Shown here: in pieces, positions 8,992 to 16,768 of the stretch | How the letters are laid out: each line of letters opens with the position of its first letter | How positions within the stretch are numbered: the stretch's first letter is position 1 | Assembly: GCF_014200305.1 (NCBI RefSeq) | Contig: NZ_JACHBL010000001.1 | Span: 1,860,001-1,924,000 of the forward strand | Origin: Neomicrococcus lactis | GTDB lineage: Bacteria; Actinomycetota; Actinomycetes; Actinomycetales; Micrococcaceae | Length of the DNA stretch: 64,000 nt | Reading direction: 5' to 3' | The notes under the pieces: model-generated | The model's input: the letters and a program-made list of their open reading frames with translations, nothing else | The model's database searches: none | What the model was told of the DNA's origin: nothing | Position numbers and translations under genes: made by a program

Positions 8992-10623
8992 TTAGTCCTT
9001 AGACTTCCATGCACTTTGGAAAATCGGAGCGGTTCCCGAAGTGAACTCAACATGGGCCTTCTCATTAGCTCCGTATACCTGGACTTCGTCCCAGAGTGGA
9101 AGCGTCAGAGCCTTCTCCGAAACCAGGGCTCGCTGCTCATCGCCTACGAGCTTGAGATGCTCTTCTTCGGTTGTTGCAGCCTGCTCCTTGACGAACAAGG
9201 AGTTCAGTTCCTCATCAGCGTTGAGCGTTTGCGTGTTGTTGGCTGGTCCGAAAACGGGTCCAAGTCCGCCGTATGCGAATTGACGAGTTCCAAAGAACTC
9301 AATCTTCGAATCCACGAGTGCGTTGGTCAGGAAGGTGTTGTCGCCGGCGCGATTCACCAATTTCACTCCGATTGCACGCCACTGCTGCTCGATCAGTTCG
9401 AAAGCAGGCTTGATCACTACAGAGTTATTCGACGAAGAAACGGTGACTTCCAGCTTCTCCCCGTCCTTTTCCCGAATCCCGTCTGCGCCGACCTTCCATC
9501 CAGCTTCGTCAAGAAGCTTCTTGGACTTTTCTGGGTCATATGCGAGATCTGCCGAGAGGTCTACGTAACCTTCCGCCTTGTGATTCACGATCGAGCCGGC
9601 GATTTCGTAGGAATCCGAGAGCACGGTGTCCTTGATAGCTTGACGATCAATTCCCGATTGAAGAGCGTGACGTACCTTTTCGTCTGCAAGCTTTCCTGAA
9701 CCGATACGGGCAGCAGCCATATTGGCAGTCAAGTCAACACCGGAGGCGGCATAAACCGTCCCGCCGCCAGCTTTGAGGGTCTGCTCATCAATTGGCTGAA
9801 GACCACGAACCAAATCGACTTGGCCGGACTGTGCCGCACCAGCGCGGTGCGCGACTTCAGGCAAGTACTTGATGACCAATTCATCGATGTAGGCAGCGCC
9901 TTGATTCTTCGCAGTGGCAGGAGCCCACTTGTAGTCGGCCCGCTTGGCGAAGACTACTTCCTCATCAGCCTTTTCCGACTTGAAGACGAATGGTCCTGAG
10001 CCCACGATCTTAGAAATGGCTGATTGACCAGCGTTATCGAGCTTCAACGTCTCAGGAGAAACCAGGCCAGCGGCCACGGATGTGGTTGCCCGGAGGAAGT
10101 TCGCGTCAGATCGCTTGAGGGTCACGCGAACCTGATTCTTGCCAACAACTTCAGACGACTTGTATGCCGAGAAGTCCACGTTGGGCTGGATCTGTGCAGA
10201 CTCGATGCCCAAACCAAGCGCATCCAAGTTCGCTTTGACAGCAGCGGCGTCTAGCGGTGTTCCATTCGAAAAGGTCACGCCATCACGAATAGTGAAGGTG
10301 TACTCAGTCTTTGCATCGTTGCTCTCAAACTTCGAGGCAATCCAGCCAACGATCTCGCCCTTCTCCGTGTCGTAATACGTCAGTCGGTCGAGAACGCTGT
10401 TGAGAACGTTCGCCTTTTCATAGAATCGCGCAGCCTGCGTCTGCCAGTTCTTGATGGGAGTGACTTCCGCGTAGGTGAAAGTTCCTCCAGAAACCGGGGT
10501 ACTGCTATCGCTGGTCCCACCGACCGCCTTGGTGGCGCTGCTATTGCTGCTGCAAGCAGTCAAGGACAGTCCCAATACGGCGAGCGCCGCGGAAGTCTTG
10601 AATGCAAAAGTCTTAAGTCGCAC
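8992..10623 (-). CDS. Family 5 extracellular solute-binding lipoprotein of the Opp-type importer
   Basis: A 543-residue SBP_bac_5 (OppA/DppA/NikA-type) binding protein. The N-terminus has a signal peptide and lipobox LSLTAC, so it is a lipoprotein. The core shows the family's FTIRDGVTFSNGTPLDAAAV, GSGPFVFKS, and VRHALQSGIDRQAI segments. GTG at 10623 is chosen because AGAGGA lies 6 bases before it and the lipobox then sits at the normal distance; upstream codons belong to the leader. The S-box at 10743-10827 controls it. The ligand is unknown; the neighbouring monooxygenases suggest an organosulfur compound or sulfur-containing peptide rather than ordinary peptides. Confidence 0.9.
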   Translation of the reverse strand: MRLKTFAFKTSAALAVLGLSLTACSSNSSATKAVGGTSDSSTPVSGGTFTYAEVTPIKNWQTQAARFYEKANVLNSVLDRLTYYDTEKGEIVGWIASKFESNDAKTEYTFTIRDGVTFSNGTPLDAAAVKANLDALGLGIESAQIQPNVDFSAYKSSEVVGKNQVRVTLKRSDANFLRATTSVAAGLVSPETLKLDNAGQSAISKIVGSGPFVFKSEKADEEVVFAKRADYKWAPATAKNQGAAYIDELVIKYLPEVAHRAGAAQSGQVDLVRGLQPIDEQTLKAGGGTVYAASGVDLTANMAAARIGSGKLADEKVRHALQSGIDRQAIKDTVLSDSYEIAGSIVNHKAEGYVDLSADLAYDPEKSKKLLDEAGWKVGADGIREKDGEKLEVTVSSSNNSVVIKPAFELIEQQWRAIGVKLVNRAGDNTFLTNALVDSKIEFFGTRQFAYGGLGPVFGPANNTQTLNADEELNSLFVKEQAATTEEEHLKLVGDEQRALVSEKALTLPLWDEVQVYGANEKAHVEFTSGTAPIFQSAWKSKD

Positions 10624-10742
10624 TGCTGATCCTCTCGGTGTAGCCGAGGAATACGCACCGATTTCGGCCGCGCTGAAACACGACATAGCCCTACGCTCGG
10701 GAGAATCTCCCGAAGTTGGACCGAGGCGAAATGGTGAAGTCT

Positions 10743-10827
10743 CCATCGGTCCTGGCGGTAGCACCGGCCTCAAAGAGGTGGTTGCTGCGACGTCACTGAG
10801 CCAGGTCTCTCGGTCGCTCTTGATGGT
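10743..10827 (-). promoter_or_regulatory. S-box (SAM) riboswitch upstream of the Opp-type operon
   Basis: Minus-strand order: CCATCAAGAGCGACC, GAGAGACCTGGCTC, GACGTCGCAGCAACC, GGTGCTACCGCCAGGA, closing GATGG. It ends 119 bases before the GTG of the binding-protein gene. In that gap a compact inverted repeat, CGGGAGA-A-TCTCCCG (about 10699-10713), could serve in the expression platform. The promoter region shares CGATTAGAT with the 2418-2503 element. Confidence 0.88.
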
Positions 10828-10949
10828 GTGTTGTTGTGGATCTATCTAATCGCAGATTGTTCGATTGCGCAAAACAGAGACGCCCTACGTTGAAATATTT
10901 CGCAACTAACGCAAGTTCTTATCGCAGAACTGAATTGGCGTCGTCCTAA

Positions 10950-11639
10950 TTAATTGCGGTCAAGATTCGGCGTAACCAAACCCCATTGCATGGCGACAAT
11001 GAGTGTCTGGACGCGGTCGCGGACGTTGAGCTTGGCCATCGCGCGGCTGAGGTAGAGCTTGACGGAAGCCTCGGAATAGCCCAATCGCGCCGCGATTTCC
11101 GCGTTATTGAGGCCATTTGCCAGGTACTGGACCACTTCGAGTTCGCGCTCGCCGAGCTCAGGGCGCGGAGTGCTCACGCCGCCGTGCGCCGGCTGCGACA
11201 TGACCTTATCCACGAGCTTGCGGCTTACAGCTGGAGACAAAACAGACTCGCCTGCGTAGACAGAGCGAATGGCGGAGAGCATCGATTCGGGCGTGGTGTC
11301 CTTGACCAGGTAGCCGGCAGCGCCCGCTCGCAACGCGGGAATCAAATATTCTTCGGAAGAGAATGCGGTGACGGCGAGAATCTTCACGTCGGGGTATTTC
11401 TCCACGATTCGACCCGTGGCCTCGACGCCGTCCATCTCTGGCATCTGCAAATCCATGAGGACCACGTCAGGATTCAGCATCTCAACGTGGTGGAGCGCTT
11501 GCGCGCCATTGCGCACCTCGCCCACGCATTCAAAACCGTCAGCGGTGTCAATAATGGTGCGAAAAGCTTGCCGCATCAGTGACTCGTCATCAGCAATAAG
11601 GACTCGAATAGGGGCGTCTGCAGAGTGAGAGTCAGGCAT
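10950..11639 (-). CDS. NarL/FixJ-family response regulator
   Basis: A 229-residue cytoplasmic regulator. The receiver domain has the acidic pair DD at residues 17-18, phospho-acceptor Asp63 in LMDLQMPEMD and the conserved Lys in VKDTTPESML. The C-terminal LuxR-type helix-turn-helix reads LGERELEVVQYLANGLNNAEIAARLGYSEASV split over two helices. The ATG at 11639 leaves the usual short tail before the receiver domain; the longer frame would run into the divergent peptide gene. It pairs with the HisKA_3 kinase at 12059-13318. The dyad at 11671-11688, in the divergent intergenic region, is a candidate binding site. Confidence 0.92.
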   Translation of the reverse strand: MPDSHSADAPIRVLIADDESLMRQAFRTIIDTADGFECVGEVRNGAQALHHVEMLNPDVVLMDLQMPEMDGVEATGRIVEKYPDVKILAVTAFSSEEYLIPALRAGAAGYLVKDTTPESMLSAIRSVYAGESVLSPAVSRKLVDKVMSQPAHGGVSTPRPELGERELEVVQYLANGLNNAEIAARLGYSEASVKLYLSRAMAKLNVRDRVQTLIVAMQWGLVTPNLDRN

Positions 11640-11670
11640 GGCGTCATTGTAGCCATGAACATCGGCCAGA

Positions 11671-11688
11671 AGTTTAGACGAATGGCTA
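11671..11688. promoter_or_regulatory. Candidate response-regulator operator, copy A
   Basis: AGTTTAGACGAATGGCTA contains the dyad TAGNC-N4-GNCTA, the geometry of NarL-type sites. It matches copy B at 13342-13359 at 17 of 18 positions. It lies between the divergent regulator gene and the small secreted peptide gene, about 40 bases upstream of the peptide's probable transcription start. Binding is inferred from position and symmetry only. Confidence 0.5.
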
Positions 11689-11724
11689 ACCGCAGGCTCG
11701 GGAACACTTGGGACAATGGAAGGT

Positions 11725-11904
11725 ATGAAAACCATTTCCCGCTTCACCGCCGTTGCCATCATCGCTCTTTCCGCCTTCGCAATGCCTGTTTCAGCAAGCG
11801 CCGCGACTGCGCCTACTTCCTCTGATGTAGTTACTACAACCGGATTCTCGTCCGATTTGGGCGCTTGGTTCTGCCGCACCTACGGCGCATGGTGCCCACG
11901 CTAA
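11725..11904 (+). CDS. Small secreted two-cysteine peptide
   Basis: A 59-residue precursor starting MKTISRF, with a signal peptide (hydrophobic AVAIIALSAFAM, cleavage expected after ASA near residue 26). The predicted mature part of about 33 residues ends DLGAWFCRTYGAWCPR, with Cys50 and Cys57 framing a short loop and the element GAW occurring twice. I do not recognise a family. It lies between the divergent response regulator and the histidine kinase, downstream of the dyad at 11671. A GACAAT hexamer ends 7 bases before the ATG, so the mRNA may be leaderless; an in-frame ATG also exists at 11716. A signal, lantibiotic-like or small antimicrobial peptide are all possible. Confidence 0.6.
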   Translation: MKTISRFTAVAIIALSAFAMPVSASAATAPTSSDVVTTTGFSSDLGAWFCRTYGAWCPR

Positions 11905-12058
11905 ACCTCAAGACTTCTCATTCACTTGCTGACCTCGGCTGCAATCCGGTGACGCACACACCTTCGCCAGAATGCCATTCGAGGCTGGAATTACGACTCT
12001 GCGTAAGTCCACGCATTTGATCCCGCGTCAGATGGCGGATTTACGTAGAGTCGTACCT

Positions 12059-13318
12059 GTGAACAGCGCCAGCAGCACTCCTCAGAAACCCGGGATCTTT
12101 TCGATATGGATTTCGGGCCTTTTCGGCGCGCGAAAAGCTGATAAGTTCACGCTCGCAATTGTGTCGATCATTGTTATGGCCTACGCGGCGACTGACGTGC
12201 TCTCTCTTTTCATCGAGCAAAACGCCGATGTTCGAAACCGAGCAGCAAACGTAGCCAACGTTGCTTTGATTTACTTGGCGGCGACGGGCTTCCTGTGGAT
12301 TCGATCGACCATCGCTGGCGTCATTTCTATCGCCGGCCTGGCCTTGTCACTACCAGTTCACGAATACGGCTACGCGATCATCGTGACCCCATTGATCTTT
12401 GCCGTCGTGGTGGCAACGGCAAACCGGGTCTTCATTGCGGCCTTCGTCGCAGCGTGGATTCTCTGGTCCGTTTCACTGTGGTTCATGTGGCCCAACGACC
12501 GACCGATTCTGTACTTCAGCATTCCGCTTTTGGGCGTTGGCGCACTGATCGGCACCCTTATTCGCCGTAGTTGGCGAGCTCAAGCGCGGCATATTGCCGA
12601 GATCGAAGAGATGCGCACTCTGCAGCTAGAAGCAAGCGCAGCCGAGCGTCTTTCAATCGCGAGAGACCTCCATGACATCGTGGCCCACGACATCACGATC
12701 ATCGCCATGCAAGCTCAAGCGGCATCCTTTGCGAAGAACCCCAAGCTCGCATCCGAGTCTCTGGAAGTCATTGGCCAGTCGGCCCGCAACACCCTCCAGG
12801 ACCTGCGCCTGCTGCTGAACGTTCTAAAGTCCTCCGAAGAAGCACACCTCTCAGACAAGAGCCTGTCCGCCGAAGAGGGTGGAGCTGCCGCCGGCGCATC
12901 GACGCTGACCCTTCGTCGAAGCATCGATCAAGCGTCACGGCAGTTGGAGTCCATCGGCTTCAGCGTCACGGAGAACATCAATGGCGACATTGACGAGCTC
13001 CCCCGTCGCATTCAGGTGGCGATGCACCGCATCCTCAAAGAAGCCACCACGAACATCCTGAAACACGCCACCCCGTCGAGCGACTGCTCCATTTGCGTGG
13101 ACACCGTTGAGGGCAACGTGATCCTCCGGATCCAGAACCAGAAGGCCCCAGCAACCAATGGCAACGGATCGTCGAACGCCAAGAACGCAAATGCTGGCCT
13201 AGGTTTGGGAAGCATCAGCGACCGCACCTCGAGCCTAGGCGGAAAGTTGGACGTCATCCAGACGGCGACAACCTGGCGCCTCGAGGTCACCGTTCCCATC
13301 CGTGGCGTGGAAATCTAA
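12059..13318 (+). CDS. NarL-type (HisKA_3) sensor histidine kinase
   Basis: About 419 residues: an N-terminal membrane block of five or six segments (from FTLAIVSIIVMAYAATDVL to RPILYFSIPLLGVGALIGTL), a short coiled linker, the phospho-acceptor box ARDLHDIVAHDITIIAMQA, and a GHKL ATPase domain with N-box ILKEATTNILKHA and G-box GLGLGSISDR. It would autophosphorylate and signal to the regulator at 10950. The start is uncertain: GTG 12059, ATG 12030 and ATG 11972 are in frame and none has a clear ribosome binding site; 12059 leaves the shortest tail before the first helix. The stimulus is unknown, but its location inside the sulfur region is suggestive. Confidence 0.88.
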   Translation: MNSASSTPQKPGIFSIWISGLFGARKADKFTLAIVSIIVMAYAATDVLSLFIEQNADVRNRAANVANVALIYLAATGFLWIRSTIAGVISIAGLALSLPVHEYGYAIIVTPLIFAVVVATANRVFIAAFVAAWILWSVSLWFMWPNDRPILYFSIPLLGVGALIGTLIRRSWRAQARHIAEIEEMRTLQLEASAAERLSIARDLHDIVAHDITIIAMQAQAASFAKNPKLASESLEVIGQSARNTLQDLRLLLNVLKSSEEAHLSDKSLSAEEGGAAAGASTLTLRRSIDQASRQLESIGFSVTENINGDIDELPRRIQVAMHRILKEATTNILKHATPSSDCSICVDTVEGNVILRIQNQKAPATNGNGSSNAKNANAGLGLGSISDRTSSLGGKLDVIQTATTWRLEVTVPIRGVEI

Positions 13319-13341
13319 GCCCCAAAGCCCCAAATCGTTGA

Positions 13342-13359
13342 AGTCTAGACGAATGGCTA
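13342..13359. promoter_or_regulatory. Candidate response-regulator operator, copy B
   Basis: AGTCTAGACGAATGGCTA, identical to copy A at 11671 except for one base, with the same TAGNC-N4-GNCTA symmetry. It lies 24 bases past the kinase stop codon, and a -10-like TTAATA follows about 30 bases later, before the hairpin at 13426. No protein gene of convincing length follows, so it may drive a short RNA. Confidence 0.45.
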
Positions 13360-13425
13360 TCGCCGAGCAGGAAAACGCCTCGTAACGTTAATAGTGCCCT
13401 TGGTGACGGGCAAGAAATGGGAACT

Positions 13426-13453
13426 GGATGGCCGGAGTGTGTGCCGGCCATCC
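13426..13453 (+). terminator. Strong hairpin after the kinase gene
   Basis: A perfect 10-bp inverted repeat (GGATGGCCGG and CCGGCCATCC, 8-base loop) followed by GCCATTT. It could terminate the kinase transcript or a short RNA starting near 13395. Confidence 0.6.
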
Positions 13454-13536
13454 GCCATTTAACGAGCAAATTTGAACGAGCAAGTCGGGGGCACATACCG
13501 CAAGCCGGGCACTCACTCGAGCACCGCCGTCGTCCT

Positions 13537-13579
13537 CAAAAAAATTCCGGCCCTCCCACGCAAAAAGGAGGACCGGAAC
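13537..13579 (-). terminator. Rho-independent terminator after 13598-15001
   Basis: The arms TTCCGGCCCTCC and GGAGGACCGGAA pair with one mismatch around an A-rich loop; on the minus strand the stem is followed by seven T residues (13538-13544). It lies directly beyond the monooxygenase stop codon. Confidence 0.85.
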
Positions 13580-13597
13580 TAAGAAGCCACTAACGAA

Positions 13598-15001
13598 CTA
13601 TGCGTCAGCAGGAACCTTCAAACGGAACTGATCCGCCTTGTGGTTCGCATGCAGACGATCGCCCTTGCCGAAGAGCTTGTTGCGCAGCGAGCCAGGCAAG
13701 TATTCCTCTTGGTACGCGCCGAGCTTCTGCAATTCGGGAACCACGAACTCCACAACATCCTCGAAGGTGCCAGGCGTGATGGCGTAGGCGAGGTTGAAGC
13801 CGTCCACGTCCGTCTCGTCGACCCATTCCACGAGCTTCTTCGCGACGTCAGCGCCGGAGCCCACGGTAATCGGGCCGAAGCCGCCCACGCCCACCCACTC
13901 GGCCAGCTGGCGCACGGTCCATGGGTTTCCGTCATCGCCGGAGGCCTTCTGGAAGGTCTCCACGGAGGACTGGATGGCATTGGACTTCACGTTCGCGCCG
14001 ATGCTGTCGTCGAGGTCGTACTGGGAGAGGTCAACGCCCATCCAGCCGGAGATGAGAGCCAACGCGCCCTGCGGATCCACGTACTGCTTGAAGTCCTCAA
14101 ACTTCGCCTGCGCGGAAGCCGTGTCAGGACCCGTGATGATGGTCTGCATCGCGTAGATGCGGATGTCGTAGCGGTCGCGGCCAGCGGCCTCGGCGGCGTC
14201 GCGGATCTTCTTGACGGTGTTCGTCAGGAGTTCCTTGGTCGGCGAGGTCACGAAGACCGCCTCAGCGTTTTCGGCCGCGAACTTCATGCCGCGCGAGGAT
14301 GCGCCTGCCTGGAAGATGACCGGGGTGCGCTGGATAGATGGCTCCGTGATGGCGATGCCGGGAACCTTGAAGTACTTGCCCTCGTGGTTGATCGGGTGCA
14401 CCTTGGACGGATCCGTGTAGACGCCGGTCTCGCGGTTGCGCTGGACGGCATCCTCTTCCCACGAACCTTCGAGCAGCTTGTAGACCACTTCGAGGTATTC
14501 GTCGGCGTGGTTGTAGCGCTCGTCGTGCTCCATTTGGTCTTCTTGACCCATGTTGCGTGCGGCGGACGGCAAGTAACCAGTCACCACGTTCCAACCCACA
14601 CGGCCGTTGGTCAGGTGATCGAGCGTGGCCAAGCGGCGAGCAAACGGGTACGGGTGCTCGTAGGCGGTGCCGGCGGTGACGCCGAAGCCGAGGTTCTGCG
14701 TGACAGCTGCCATCGCGGAAACCAGGAGGAACGGATCGTTGACGGGAACCTGCGCTCCGGAGGACAACGGCGCCTCATTGGTGCCATTGAAAACGTCATA
14801 CGTGCCGAGGACGTCAGCGATGAACAGGCCATCAAACTTGCCCTTTTCCAAGAGCTTCGCGAGTTCGGTCCAGTAGGTGATGTCTTTGTAACGCCAGGCC
14901 TGATCCTGCGGGTGGCGCCACAATCCTGGGGACTGGTGGACCACGCAGTTCATGTCGAAAGCGTTGAACCGTACGTGTCGGCGGGGAGCGATTTCAGTCA
15001 T
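13598..15001 (-). CDS. NtaA/SnaA/DszA-family FMNH2-dependent monooxygenase, second copy
   Basis: A 467-residue paralogue of the 2720-4150 product: FNAFDMNCVVHQSPGLWRHP at the start, FDGLFIADVLGTYDVF, TLDHLTNGRVGWNVVTGYL, QAGASSRGMKFAAENAEAVF and a C-terminal LHANHKADQFR. It should oxygenate a sulfur- or nitrogen-containing substrate using FMNH2 supplied by another protein; no reductase gene is adjacent. The ATG at 15001 has GGGAAGGA upstream. It is a single-gene unit controlled by the S-box at 15056-15143 and ended by a strong terminator. Confidence 0.88.
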   Translation of the reverse strand: MTEIAPRRHVRFNAFDMNCVVHQSPGLWRHPQDQAWRYKDITYWTELAKLLEKGKFDGLFIADVLGTYDVFNGTNEAPLSSGAQVPVNDPFLLVSAMAAVTQNLGFGVTAGTAYEHPYPFARRLATLDHLTNGRVGWNVVTGYLPSAARNMGQEDQMEHDERYNHADEYLEVVYKLLEGSWEEDAVQRNRETGVYTDPSKVHPINHEGKYFKVPGIAITEPSIQRTPVIFQAGASSRGMKFAAENAEAVFVTSPTKELLTNTVKKIRDAAEAAGRDRYDIRIYAMQTIITGPDTASAQAKFEDFKQYVDPQGALALISGWMGVDLSQYDLDDSIGANVKSNAIQSSVETFQKASGDDGNPWTVRQLAEWVGVGGFGPITVGSGADVAKKLVEWVDETDVDGFNLAYAITPGTFEDVVEFVVPELQKLGAYQEEYLPGSLRNKLFGKGDRLHANHKADQFRLKVPADA

Positions 15002-15055
15002 TTTTTGGTTCCTTCCCGACGAGAAGAACCCACGCAGGGCGCGGTTCGAGCTTCT

Positions 15056-15143
15056 CCATCGTTGCTGGCAGTAGCACCTTCCTCTTGATGAGGTGGTTGC
15101 TGCGGCGTCGTTGAGCCAGATCTCTCAGCCGCTCTGGATGGGT
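15056..15143 (-). promoter_or_regulatory. S-box (SAM) riboswitch upstream of 13598-15001
   Basis: Minus-strand core: CCATCCAGAGCGGCT, GAGAGATCTGGCTC, GACGCCGCAGCAACC, GGTGCTACTGCCAG, closing GATGG. It ends 54 bases before the ATG, so here the aptamer does not overlap the ribosome binding site and a separate expression platform is needed. Confidence 0.87.
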
Positions 15144-15162
15144 ACTTCTCCATTGCACACCC

Positions 15163-15198
15163 AGAATGCGACCCCGCGAAATACGGGGGCCGCATTCT
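15163..15198 (-). terminator. Hairpin between 15223-16476 and the next S-box
   Basis: AGAATGCG and CGCATTCT form the base of a stem, with CCCCG/CGGGG pairing inside. It lies 25 bases past the stop of the SfnB-type gene and just before the S-box of the next unit, so it probably isolates the two transcripts. Confidence 0.6.
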
Positions 15199-15222
15199 GT
15201 AATGATCACTGCAAATTTTTGA

Positions 15223-16476
15223 TTACGACGCCGCCGCTTGGCCGTGGCGCTTATCGTCAATTCCCGCTTCACCAATGGTCCAAACGGTGGGCGGTTCCAT
15301 TCCGTTGACGGCCCAGTCACCGGCGATGCGCGCCTTGTAGATGAAAGGGTTGTGGGTGGCGACGGTGCGAGCGTTGCGCCAGAAGCGGTCCAGCGACTTA
15401 GCGGTGCTCGTCGAGGATGCGCCGAGCGTGTTGAAGATCTGGCCGGTGGCTTCCGTAACGAGTGGGCTCAAGACAACCTGAGCCAAGCCGGACTCGAGTT
15501 CCACAGAGACGTTGGCGGCCTTCTCGACAGCATCGCCTTCGAGGCGTGAGTTGAACGCGCGATCCAAAGCGCGGCCCACGCGCAAGGTGGCAGCTGCGGC
15601 GACGTACGCCTTCGCGCTGACTTCGCCGACCACCTGAAGGATCTGCGGATCCTGGCTCACCGTGTCTGCATTGCCGTGGCCGAAGACTCGCTTGCGCTCG
15701 CGGACCTGCTTCGCCACTTCGTTGGCCGCTCCCTGAGCCGCGCCGGACAGTGCGATCAACAAAATGTGCTGGTACAGCGCAGTCTGGTACGGGAAGCGCA
15801 CCTCGAAGTCGAAGACGTTTTCCGCGTCAACGGGTGCGTTCGTGAAGATCGTGGTGCCGCTGCCGGTGCCCTTTTGTCCGAAGCCGTCCCAGTCATCGAG
15901 AGTCTCGATGCCCTGAGTCTTGGTGCTGACGTAGGCGGATACATCGGAGCCATCCGGGCGCTTGGCCAGCACGTCGATCCACTCGGCGAAGATGGTGCCG
16001 GTGGTGTAGAACTTGGTGCCGTTGAGGACCAGCTGGCCGTCACGCTCGTCGAGGACCGTGCCCACGCCGCCCTGACCTGGTTCCGTCCACGCGTTGCCAG
16101 CAATCTCGCCGGCAACAAAGCGCTTGAACCATTCAGTGCGGTCGCCCGTCTTACCGTTGCGCGTCAGGCCGTGGTGGTAGAGATTTTCCTCGACAAACGC
16201 CCAGTGAGACCGAAGAGCCTGCGGGATGTTGCTGTCAGCCGCGGCCAGTTCAATGAGAAGTTCAGTGAACTCTTCCCAGTTCAGGCCGTCGCCGCCGAAT
16301 TCTTGTGGAACGCGCGCGGCTGTGAAGCCGGCGTCCTTCAGCCACTGAATCTGCTCATGAGGAAGAGTGCCGTTGAGTTCGCGGTCTACCGCGCCTTCGG
16401 CGATGCGCTCGAAGATGGGGCGATACTTTTGCGCGACCGCTTCGAAGGTCGTCGCGTTGAGAGTTGAAGTGCTCAA
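15223..16476 (-). CDS. SfnB/DszC-type flavin-dependent monooxygenase, third copy
   Basis: A 417-residue member of the SfnB/DszC group: DAGFTAARVPQEFGG, AADSNIPQALRSHWAFVEE, GNAWTEPGQGG, DDWDGFGQKGTGSGT and LDRFWRNARTVATHNP. It is the most divergent of the three copies. TTG at 16476 is preferred because GGAAAG lies 10 bases before; an in-frame TTG at 16560 would add 28 residues that do not resemble the family. It diverges from the SsuB-type gene at 16769, and no S-box was found on its own strand. The stop codon overlaps one copy of the recurrent TACGACG motif. Confidence 0.85.
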   Translation of the reverse strand: MSTSTLNATTFEAVAQKYRPIFERIAEGAVDRELNGTLPHEQIQWLKDAGFTAARVPQEFGGDGLNWEEFTELLIELAAADSNIPQALRSHWAFVEENLYHHGLTRNGKTGDRTEWFKRFVAGEIAGNAWTEPGQGGVGTVLDERDGQLVLNGTKFYTTGTIFAEWIDVLAKRPDGSDVSAYVSTKTQGIETLDDWDGFGQKGTGSGTTIFTNAPVDAENVFDFEVRFPYQTALYQHILLIALSGAAQGAANEVAKQVRERKRVFGHGNADTVSQDPQILQVVGEVSAKAYVAAAATLRVGRALDRAFNSRLEGDAVEKAANVSVELESGLAQVVLSPLVTEATGQIFNTLGASSTSTAKSLDRFWRNARTVATHNPFIYKARIAGDWAVNGMEPPTVWTIGEAGIDDKRHGQAAAS

Positions 16477-16663
16477 GGGATTGTCGCTTTCCGAGAGTGG
16501 GACACAAAGAACCTCAGAAGAGGGCGTCCTGATGAATAAATTGCTCGGTGGGTGATCCAAGGGTTCACTATCGATCGAATCAGACGCAACGATTGTGACA
16601 TGTTGTGAAATTTTCGAGTCATAATTTGGAGAAGGCTTCCAGCAAGGCTTTCAATTATTCGGT

Positions 16664-16762
16664 ACCCATCATGAGTGGCTGAGAGATCTGGCTCGACGAC
16701 GCCGCAGCAACCCCCAGCGAATCCTTTCGATTCGCGGACGGTGCTAACGCCAGAACCGATGG
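16664..16762 (+). promoter_or_regulatory. S-box (SAM) riboswitch overlapping the ssuB ribosome binding site
   Basis: CCATC (16666-16670) pairs with GATGG (16758-16762). Inside lie GAGTGGCT, GAGAGATCTGGCTC, GACGCCGCAGCAACC, an extended arm GCGAATCC/GGATTCGC-like, and GGTGCTAACGCCAGAA. The last two G residues of the closing stem begin the ribosome binding site GGAGAG, and ATG follows at 16769, so SAM-stabilised closing of the stem would hide the site directly. Confidence 0.88.
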
Positions 16763-16768
16763 AGAGAA

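Noticed and set aside
13427-13474. 15-codon frame beginning MAGVCAG within the hairpin after the kinase gene
   Set aside because: The frame is made of the hairpin itself and is too short to support; a secreted peptide would need a signal sequence.
13640-15088. 482-codon plus-strand frame opposite the NtaA-type gene
   Set aside because: It is the antisense shadow of a clearly conserved gene; the protein is low-complexity and unlike any family.
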